This document shows positions 15,330-21,011 of a stretch of 22,142 bases of DNA, piece by piece. Numbering within the stretch: position 1 is the stretch's first letter; each line of letters begins with the position of its first letter. Under the pieces are notes generated by a model, which was not told the origin of the DNA, did not search any database, and saw only the letters and a program-made list of their open reading frames with translations. This DNA is from Bryobacteraceae bacterium. GTDB lineage: Bacteria; Acidobacteriota; Terriglobia; Bryobacterales; Bryobacteraceae. The position numbers and the translations under genes were made by a program. The DNA is taken from positions 1-22,142 of the forward strand of contig JASHQT010000507.1 in NCBI GenBank assembly GCA_030039005.1, in the 5' to 3' direction.

Positions 15330-16436
15330 ATGTTCGGGACAATGGAACCCATCGATAGCACAGCGTCCTTCAACGAATCGGCTTATTTTGCCCGGAGAGA
15401 AGGGGCAACGATATTAGACCGCGCTGCCGGCGTAGAGAGGGACCATGGCAGATGCGGAATTATCGGAAACAGTCCAGGCATACGATCAGTTCTGGCACAG
15501 GTGGACCTTGTTGCGCCCACGGATTCGACGGTCTTGATTGAAGGCGAGTCCGGAACCGGCAAGGAATTGTTTGCGCAGGCGGTCCATTTGTTGAGTAAAC
15601 GGCGCAATGCCCCATTGGTGACGTTGAACTGTGCGGCCATCCCGGCAGGACTGCTGGAGAGCGAGCTGTTCGGCCATGAGCGCGGTGCGTTTACGGGGGC
15701 CGTATCGCAGCGCATCGGCCGCTTCGAAATGGCGAACGGCGGAACGCTGTTCCTCGATGAGATCGGCGACATGGCGCTCGATCTCCAGGCGAAGTTGCTG
15801 CGCGTCCTGCAAGAGCAAACGTTCGAGCGTTTAGGCAGTACTCGCACTTCTCACGTGAATGTCCGCGTGATTGCAGCGACCAATCGCGATCTTTTCCGAA
15901 TGGTGGAGAACAAGGAATTTCGCGCAGATTTGTTTTATCGTCTCAGCGTTTTCCCCATCTTTTTGCCACCTCTGCGCGACCGCCGCGGGGATATTCCAGA
16001 ACTGGTTCGGCACTTCGTCACTCGCTGCTCTGAGCGGATGAACAAGATCATCGAAGAGATCCCGGCGGAAGTCATGGAGGCCATTGTGTCTTACGACTGG
16101 CCCGGAAACATTCGCCAACTGCAAAATTTCATTGAACACGGAGTCATTGTTTCCAACGGGCCCGTGTTTCAGCCCGCGACCGGGCAGCTCAAAACCCGGG
16201 CGCTGCCGGCGCAGGCGAAGTCCAGAAGAACATTGGAAGACGCGATGCGGGATCATATTCTAGAAACGCTCAAGGAATCCAACGGGGTGGTGGGCGGCAA
16301 GAACGGCGCGGCTGCCCGTTTGGGAATTGCGCGCACAACGCTGATCGCCAAGATGCGCCGGCTGGGTATTGAGTCGGCCATGAATGAGGTTTCCTCAGCA
16401 GTGAACTCGCGACCTGCATTCGCAACGGCCGGGTAA
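15330..16436 (+). CDS. Sigma-54-dependent transcriptional activator lacking a sensory domain
   Basis: A 368-aa enhancer-binding protein. After about 40 unstructured residues comes the AAA+ domain: Walker A GESGTGKE (72-79), the sigma-54-contacting loop GAFTGA (119-124) and Walker B GGTLFLDEIGD (137-147), all intact. WPGNIRQLQNFIEH follows, and the C-terminal Fis-type helix-turn-helix (about 320-347) reads GAAARLGIARTTLIAKMRRLGI. There is no receiver, GAF or PAS domain, as in PspF-like proteins that are controlled by a partner protein. It should remodel sigma-54 polymerase at -24/-12 promoters. ATG 15330 has GGAG 9 nt upstream; an in-frame TTG at 15315 is less likely. A single receiver is encoded 458 nt upstream. 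Confidence 0.93.
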   Translation: MFGTMEPIDSTASFNESAYFARREGATILDRAAGVERDHGRCGIIGNSPGIRSVLAQVDLVAPTDSTVLIEGESGTGKELFAQAVHLLSKRRNAPLVTLNCAAIPAGLLESELFGHERGAFTGAVSQRIGRFEMANGGTLFLDEIGDMALDLQAKLLRVLQEQTFERLGSTRTSHVNVRVIAATNRDLFRMVENKEFRADLFYRLSVFPIFLPPLRDRRGDIPELVRHFVTRCSERMNKIIEEIPAEVMEAIVSYDWPGNIRQLQNFIEHGVIVSNGPVFQPATGQLKTRALPAQAKSRRTLEDAMRDHILETLKESNGVVGGKNGAAARLGIARTTLIAKMRRLGIESAMNEVSSAVNSRPAFATAG

Positions 16437-16501
16437 AGTGGTGTCGTAAGCTTTCGCTCCGCCGTCCGGGGCTCATCCGGTTTCATGCAGTTTTCTCATA
16501 A

Positions 16502-16615
16502 GGCGCCGCGGAATTGCCGAAGACGGCCGCGACGACGCCCATGATCGGCCTGGCTGGTTCGTTGTCGCTGGGGATCACGGGGCTTTTGCGGTTTCGCCCT
16601 TTCCAGACGAAATAA
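16502..16615 (+). pseudogene. 3' remnant of a surface protein with a LPxTA-type sorting signal
   Basis: After a stop codon at 16499-16501 the same frame reads GAAELPKTAATTP, then a hydrophobic stretch IGLAGSLSLGITGLL, then RFRPFQTK and a stop (16613-16615). LPKTA, a membrane span and a basic tail form the three-part C-terminal sorting signal seen on anchored surface proteins, and a LPxTA variant is common in Acidobacteriota. The body of the protein is absent: the sigma-54 activator ends at 16436. So this is the decayed end of a lost gene. The call rests on the tripartite pattern read by eye. Confidence 0.5.
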
Positions 16616-16688
16616 TTCAACACGCCGATGAGTGGCTTGTCGAACAGGCCGCTCGCGGCTTTCAATCCAACCGGAGAAGCCTGTGTGC

Positions 16689-16799
16689 AAATGATCGGGC
16701 GCTTCAGGGGTTCGAGCCGCCCTTCGCGGTGAAGCGCGATTTGAGCGGCCTGGTGGGGCGCTACAAGCTGGATTGGTTCTTCGTGAAGCCCTTTATCAC
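16689..16799 (+). pseudogene. Possible remnant of an endonuclease/exonuclease/phosphatase-family C terminus
   Basis: In another frame just after the sorting-signal remnant the sequence reads FEPPFAVKRDLSGLVG followed by RYKLDWFFVKPF. The RYKLDWxFVKP stretch resembles the segment that precedes the final SDHxP motif in endonuclease/exonuclease/phosphatase proteins. No SDH follows; the frame runs into the 3' end of the antiporter gene on the other strand. No start or intact upstream domain exists. The resemblance is from memory and weak. Confidence 0.3.
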
Positions 16800-16825
16800 A
16801 GATTCCTCGCGACAACCCGCAATTA

Positions 16826-18019
16826 TCAGGCGCTTTGCGCTAGATCGGCGCGAGCGTCCGCGATGCTCGGAAGCAGTACGGGCTCGGGTTTCACTGTCTT
16901 GAAGAGGGTTGCGTTGACAAGAATCGTAAGAAGCGATGCAGCCAAAGTGGCATTGTAGACCTGCTCGGTAATCAAGCCGGAGTGCAGAGCAATGCGAGCC
17001 AGCACGAACGAAAGCTCACCGATCTGAGTAAGGCCGATGCCGACTCGCAACGCGGTCCTGGCGGGATATCGAAACAAGCGGACGATCGCGAACCAGATGC
17101 TGAACTTTCCGATCAGGATCAGACTTACCAGCAAAGCGAGCGTGCGCCAATCCGCCAACAGGGTTCTCGGATCAATCAGCATCCCCACGGTGACGAAGAA
17201 AATCGCCACGAAGGCGTCGCGAATCGGAAAGACCTTCGACGCCAGGTGGTGCGCGTACCGGGAACCACCGAGAAGAAGCCCGCCGACAAATGCGCCGAGC
17301 GCCAGTGAGAGTCCCAACCCCTCGGTGATGGCGGAAACCACCAAGCATACGCTCAGGGCGGCGAGTACCGCCATCTCCTCGCTCCCGGTCCTGTGAATGC
17401 GATAGAGCAAGCGCGGAATGAGTTTCCAACCGGACAGAATCACGGGTATCAACAGCAGGATGGCTTTGCCGATTTTCCAAAGAATCTCGGTGTAATTGGC
17501 CGTGCTGTTTGGCGCCATGCTTGGCAAGACGACGGTCAAGATAACGACGGCGAGATCCTCGACCAGCGTCAAGGCGACCATGATGCGGCCGGCCTCAGAA
17601 GCGAGCTCACCGCGATCCATGAGCAAACGCATGAGGACCATGGTGCTGGCGACACAGATCATGCCGCCGATCGCGAGGCTTTGACCTAGCGGCCAGCCGA
17701 GCAGCATCCCCGCACCTAGCCCGAGGCCGATGGATAAAGAAATCCCGATCGGCGCGCCAATCAACGCGATCCACTTGACGCGGAGCAACTCCGGAATCGA
17801 AAACTCGGTTCCAATCGTAAACATCAATAAAACAACTCCGACCTCGGCCATGACTTCAAACGTATGAACATCGTGGATTCGCGGACCGGGCGTGAGCGGG
17901 CTCAAAATGAGGCCGGCGAAGACGTAGCCTACAATCAGCGGCTGGCGAAGGCGCCAGAATACCAGCCCGCTAACGATCGCGGCGACCAGAACCATGGCAA
18001 TGTCTCGAAATATGTACAT
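16826..18019 (-). CDS. Kef-type / CPA2 cation:proton antiporter
   Basis: A 397-aa membrane protein with about 12-13 spans over nearly its whole length. Typical CPA2 segments are QPLIVGYVFAGLILSPLTPG, VLLMFTIGTEF, VEDLAVVIL (the transport-site acidic residue), LGAFVGGLLLGGS and FFVTVGMLIDP. The C-terminal RCK/TrkA nucleotide domain of KefB/KefC is absent; the chain ends shortly after the last span. It should exchange K+ or Na+ for H+ across the inner membrane. ATG 18019 gives a normal N terminus with a first span at once; the frame is open to 18151 but the extra 44 residues are basic and unlike the family. A sigma-54-like element lies at 18093-18111. It is divergent from the VWA gene. Confidence 0.9.
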   Translation of the reverse strand: MYIFRDIAMVLVAAIVSGLVFWRLRQPLIVGYVFAGLILSPLTPGPRIHDVHTFEVMAEVGVVLLMFTIGTEFSIPELLRVKWIALIGAPIGISLSIGLGLGAGMLLGWPLGQSLAIGGMICVASTMVLMRLLMDRGELASEAGRIMVALTLVEDLAVVILTVVLPSMAPNSTANYTEILWKIGKAILLLIPVILSGWKLIPRLLYRIHRTGSEEMAVLAALSVCLVVSAITEGLGLSLALGAFVGGLLLGGSRYAHHLASKVFPIRDAFVAIFFVTVGMLIDPRTLLADWRTLALLVSLILIGKFSIWFAIVRLFRYPARTALRVGIGLTQIGELSFVLARIALHSGLITEQVYNATLAASLLTILVNATLFKTVKPEPVLLPSIADARADLAQSA

Positions 18020-18092
18020 CGATGCGAACCTTTCTTGTGAATTTGCTCGGGAACGCCCGGATCGAACTCGGGCCGCTATTGAGCGTTGAAGG

Positions 18093-18111
18093 TTGCAGGC
18101 GAAATGCCAAA
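18093..18111 (-). promoter_or_regulatory. Candidate sigma-54 promoter of the antiporter gene
   Basis: Read on the minus strand, TTTGGCAT, a 5-nt spacer and CTGCAA reproduce TTGGCA...TGCA with exactly 10 nt between GG (18108-18107) and GC (18096-18095). This is close to the -24/-12 consensus; the base before TGCA is C rather than the usual T of TTGC. Transcription would begin near 18083, 64 nt before the ATG. Confidence 0.5.
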
Positions 18112-18256
18112 CCACGGCCTGGAGCCGGCTGTTGTCGGGAAAGCAAATCACGCGTTCGATGATTCGATCCCGCTATTCCGGCGCATTCTATGTGGTCACG
18201 CTGTCGTAGAGGGACGTCACAGCAGCGACTGGGGGCGCGGAATTTTCCGGCGAAGC

Positions 18257-18271
18257 TGGGAAGCCCATTGC
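18257..18271 (+). promoter_or_regulatory. Candidate sigma-54 promoter of the VWA gene
   Basis: TGGGAA (18257-18262) and TTGC (18268-18271) with 10 nt between GG and GC. The -12 part is perfect; the -24 part has G for C after TGG. Transcription would start near 18283, about 80 nt before the ATG. It is the weakest of the three sigma-54-like elements in the window. Confidence 0.35.
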
Positions 18272-18363
18272 GCAAAACCCTGAATTCATTCCCGTTTCGA
18301 GATCACGAGCAATTATCGCGAATTGGATGGAGCCGTGCTCTCTCCGCGCCCAGGGAGATAACC

Positions 18364-19299
18364 ATGATGAAATCACTGCTTGTATCTACTTTGATTGCCG
18401 CGGGCGCATGGAATGCTGTCCGCGCAGGAACCATCAACGCGACAGAACCGGCTGTTCCCGCGAAAATGGTGGTCACGGCGAGCGTCGACCACGGCAAGCG
18501 GATGCCTGACATTACGAAGGACGATATCTTCGTCCAGAGAGGTAACGATCGTCTACCTGTAGCTGAGTGGGTTGCGGCGCGCGGCGATCGCGCGGGTCTG
18601 GAGCTGTTCATCCTGATCGACGATGCTTCGCTCTCGAGCCTGGGCATACAACTCGACGACCTTCGCAACTTCATCAAGGCTCAACCCGCGACAACATCCG
18701 TCGGCATCGGGTATGCGAGAAACGCCGTGGCGGAGATCCGGCAGAACCTTACGACGGACCACGACCTTGCGGCTAAGTCTGTGCGGCTGCCGCTTGGCAA
18801 CGCGGGCGCTTACGGGAGTGCGTACCTTTCGGTGGTCGACTTGATGAAGCGTTGGCCGGAAACTCCGAACCGGCGCGAGGTGCTCCTGGTGACCGACGGT
18901 CACGACCGGGCAAAGCGAGCACGCAACGCGCTGCTCAATCCCGACGTGGATACCGCGGCCGCAGTGGCCCAGCGTACCGGAACGATTGTCCATTCCATCT
19001 ATTTTCCCGGTGTCGGGCACGGGAGCCGGCATCTCTGGGAAGCAGCCAACGGCCAGAATGGGCTGGCAAAACTGGCGGAGCTGACCGGCGGAGAAGCGTT
19101 CTTTATGGGATGGCCGGCGCCAGTGAGTTTTGAACCATACTTGCGCGATCTTCAAAAGATTCTCGATAATCAGTACCTGCTCACGTTCGACGCCACTCCA
19201 GGCAAGAAGGCGGGACTCCAGTACGTCAAGGTGACGACGGAAATTCCGGGCGTAGACCTAGCCGCCCCCCACGCGATTTGGGTGCCTGCGGGGAAGTAG
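18364..19299 (+). CDS. Secreted VWA-domain protein (VWFA-related, Acidobacteriota type)
   Basis: A 311-aa exported protein. The signal peptide covers about residues 1-21 (basic start, LLVSTLIAAGA core, cleavage near VRAG). The VWA domain follows from about 78: the metal-ion site is DASLS (Asp87, Ser89, Ser91) and the strand VLLVTDG at 173-179 carries the distal Asp. The preceding region (ASVDHGKRMPDITKDDIFVQRG) matches the lead-in typical of 'VWFA-related domain' proteins that are abundant in Acidobacteriota. Such domains bind protein partners through a divalent metal; the partner is unknown. Start: ATG 18364 or 18367, with GGGAGA at 18353-18358. It is divergent from the antiporter, with a hairpin 14 nt after the stop. 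Confidence 0.88.
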   Translation: MMKSLLVSTLIAAGAWNAVRAGTINATEPAVPAKMVVTASVDHGKRMPDITKDDIFVQRGNDRLPVAEWVAARGDRAGLELFILIDDASLSSLGIQLDDLRNFIKAQPATTSVGIGYARNAVAEIRQNLTTDHDLAAKSVRLPLGNAGAYGSAYLSVVDLMKRWPETPNRREVLLVTDGHDRAKRARNALLNPDVDTAAAVAQRTGTIVHSIYFPGVGHGSRHLWEAANGQNGLAKLAELTGGEAFFMGWPAPVSFEPYLRDLQKILDNQYLLTFDATPGKKAGLQYVKVTTEIPGVDLAAPHAIWVPAGK

Positions 19300-19313
19300 A
19301 TGGGAAACACGAG

Positions 19314-19361
19314 CATCGTGGGCAAGCTTTGTGGGGCGACAAGAGTGCACTGCCCACGATG
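19314..19361. terminator. Long hairpin after the VWA gene (terminator or dispersed repeat)
   Basis: CATCGTGGGCA (19314-19324) and TGCCCACGATG (19351-19361) are exact reverse complements; the 26-nt loop contains TGTGGGGC and a further short CTT-GT/ACAAG pairing. It begins 14 nt after the VWA stop, where a terminator is expected, but there is no T tract. The same TGTGGGGC occurs beside the dnaK-dnaJ palindrome, which hints at a family of intergenic repeats. Confidence 0.55.
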
Positions 19362-19598
19362 TTCGGCACACTGCCGCCCGGTCGGGTCCTGCGCGAGACT
19401 GGAGCATGTGCCGGCGCACGCCTTTCTGCAATTCCCAAGCTGGATGGTCAACAGTTTATCCGCTGTGTCTCTGTTTCCATCGACGTGACTTTAGTCGTCC
19501 GTGGCTCTGGATTGTTCGTAATCCGGCGATTGGCCGGAAATGCATTCGAGAAATTTGGTCCTTCTAAGTCAGTTTGTGCCCGGCGGACTGTGACGGGA
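19362..19598. other. Non-coding stretch, nothing recognised
   Basis: Between the hairpin and the transposase remnant no frame has both a start with a ribosome site and a recognisable product. An open plus-strand frame through 19278-19787 is antisense to the remnants described below and is not supported. Confidence 0.4.
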
Positions 19599-19733
19599 CT
19601 ACACGGCGCCGGAAAGTTCGAATATCTGCTCGGGCAGGTGATCGACGAGGTTGCGTGTCTTGTGGACTTGACAGCGTTGGAGGAAGTCTGGCTCTCCGGT
19701 GTGCTTGCGCACGGCCGCTGCGAGCGCCTGCAG
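19599..19733 (-). pseudogene. IS256-type (mutator) transposase remnant
   Basis: Read on the minus strand, the frame ending at the TAG at 19601-19599 gives SPLQALAAAVRKHTGEPD and then FLQRCQVHKTRNLVDHLPEQ. QRCQVHKxRNxxDHLPE is the characteristic core of IS256/mutator-type DDE transposases, preceded by the usual LxAAVRKHTG. Only about 45 residues remain: neither end of the element nor the DDE residues are present, and the frame is shifted relative to the domain copy just upstream. No terminal inverted repeat was found. Confidence 0.7.
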
Positions 19734-19970
19734 TGGCGAATCCCGGCAGATCGAAGATCACCCACGAGCCGCTATCCAGTTCGCTGAGGCGCAGGGCCAC
19801 GGACGGCCTTTGGGTGGTCACCTTGATCTCGGTGCCGGCGCGTATGTTGGTTTCACCGGTTAGGGCGAATTCCTTGCCATCGCGGCTGAGAATGACTGGC
19901 GGCTGAGGAGGTCCCCCGGGACCGCGAAGACGTACCACTACGACAGGACCGGCCCACCTGTTGCGTAACT
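19734..19970 (-). pseudogene. Truncated copy of the CEMIP-associated C-terminal domain
   Basis: On the minus strand the sequence encodes PPVILSRDGKEFALTGETN..., EIKVTTQRPSV and GSWVIFDLPGF. It matches the C-terminal domain of the large gene at 21012-22142; by hand 37 of 53 aligned residues are identical. In the large gene the domain continues with a further 60 residues, but here homology ends just after DLPGFATA and runs directly into the transposase remnant in another frame. There is no start codon with a ribosome site. It is a decayed partial duplicate cut by a mobile element. Confidence 0.65.
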
Positions 19971-19977
19971 TCTGATT

Positions 19978-20667
19978 CTAAGGATGCGGGAGCGCCCCCA
20001 TCATCTGAAGAGCCTTTTCAACGCCTTGCCACAAACTTACCAACTCGCTTGCTACGGCCAGCCCAGACTTCAGTGCTTCGATCGAGCTCCGCACCGGTCC
20101 CATTTTCCTCTTCGCTTCAGGAAGGGCTATCTCACCAGAAACAAATGCTACGTGCTCAAGCAAGTCCTTTTTCACCTGGTCCTTCACCTCCGCAGACCCG
20201 ATACTAGCTTCGCTCAGCTTCTCGAGCGCATCACTCAGATCCACTCGCCCTTCCTGTCGTAGCTGTTGAATCGACCCATTCAGATCGCCCATAACGGTTC
20301 CTAGGTTAAGGTTCGCGATTGTGCTGTTCGAAATATTGATGGACTGGGCCGGCGCACCTGCCGTATTGTTCATATCAAACTTAACCTCCAGCGGCGCAGC
20401 CGCCAAACGATTTCTAAGTCTAGCTTTCATACCGTAGGCAAGCTGTTCTGCCCGTTGCAAGACAGAGCCGCCTCCCGCGTTCCTTGGGTGCAGCGTTAGC
20501 CTGGTCTTAACCCCGTTGACTGTGCCATCAATCATCTGGATCGACTTAGCTTCGAGAGTTGCCAGATTGGGCTTGGTCAACAACAAGGGGACCCGCCGCC
20601 CCAGTTCTTTTCTGCGCGCAACCGCCTTATCTACAATCTCCTGCGTCGACTCAAAGAGGAGGTTCAT
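19978..20667 (-). CDS. Hypothetical protein, 229 aa (downstream part of an amber-split gene)
   Basis: I do not recognise the function. The N-terminal half is helical and basic (VARRKELGRRVPLLL). The middle has an INISNSTIANLNLGTVMGD stretch at about 110-129 that looks like one or two coils of a beta-rich repeat. The C-terminal half is helical again (IQQLRQEGRVDLSDALEKLSEA). No signal peptide or membrane span is seen. The ATG at 20667 immediately follows the TAG of the upstream frame (TAGATG) and is in the same frame, with no ribosome site, so the two frames probably come from one gene of about 286 codons. Whether this part is still translated is unclear. It ends 8 nt before the decayed domain copy. 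Confidence 0.55.
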   Translation of the reverse strand: MNLLFESTQEIVDKAVARRKELGRRVPLLLTKPNLATLEAKSIQMIDGTVNGVKTRLTLHPRNAGGGSVLQRAEQLAYGMKARLRNRLAAAPLEVKFDMNNTAGAPAQSINISNSTIANLNLGTVMGDLNGSIQQLRQEGRVDLSDALEKLSEASIGSAEVKDQVKKDLLEHVAFVSGEIALPEAKRKMGPVRSSIEALKSGLAVASELVSLWQGVEKALQMMGALPHP

Positions 20668-20838
20668 CTAGGTCGTGAATCGCGCCCCCGAATGCAACCA
20701 TCCCTGCGCAGCCAATTTACGTTGCACCTCTTGAATCTGTGCTTCTCTTTTTGCAGTCGCGTCGGAACTATCTTGCGAGAGTTTTAAGTCTTCGAGTTGC
20801 CTTGCCTCGGCAAAGTCTGCTGAATCGGCCATCTTCAT
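20668..20838 (-). CDS. Short upstream part of the amber-split gene, 56 aa
   Basis: The frame from ATG 20838 reads MKMADSADFAEARQLEDLK and continues through a charged, helical segment (AKREAQIQEVQRKLAAQGWLHSGARFTT) to a TAG at 20670-20668. The next codon is an in-frame ATG and the 229-aa frame follows without any gap. The amphipathic, coiled character on both sides of the TAG suggests a single original protein; a one-base change such as CAG to TAG would produce what is seen. The frame is open further upstream to 20904, but those residues are Cys/Arg-rich and unlikely. No clear ribosome site precedes the ATG. Confidence 0.45.
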   Translation of the reverse strand: MKMADSADFAEARQLEDLKLSQDSSDATAKREAQIQEVQRKLAAQGWLHSGARFTT

Positions 20839-20962
20839 AACGAATATACAACGTGTCGCGCAGAATCTCCGCGATTTCACGGCACAAAAAAAGCGTCCCA
20901 GCACGTTAGGGCCGGAGCGCAGATGTCGCGCCGATTGCGCAGCATTACGGTACGAAACAAAA

Positions 20963-20986
20963 AGCCCCCGGCCTGCGCCGGGGGCT
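20963..20986 (-). terminator. Intrinsic terminator of the CEMIP-like gene
   Basis: AGCCCCCGGC (20963-20972) and GCCGGGGGCT (20977-20986) form a perfect 10-bp GC-rich stem with a 4-nt loop. On the minus strand it is followed by TTTTTGTTT. It lies 26 nt past the stop at 21012, so it should end transcription of that gene. This is the only classical stem plus T-tract terminator I found in the window. Confidence 0.88.
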
Positions 20987-21011
20987 CATGCACAAAACAG
21001 CAGGGTTCAGC

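Larger units (their letters stand above)
18020..18363. other. Divergent promoter region, 344 bp
   Basis: This lies between the antiporter (minus) and the VWA gene (plus). Frames entering from both genes are open in part but lack credible starts. It holds a sigma-54-like element facing each gene (18093-18111 minus, 18257-18271 plus). I saw no good -35/-10 pair for the housekeeping sigma factor and no strong inverted repeat. Confidence 0.5.

Noticed and set aside
16483..16815. 110-codon minus-strand frame
   Set aside because: Antisense to two recognisable gene remnants on the plus strand, and the product resembles nothing.
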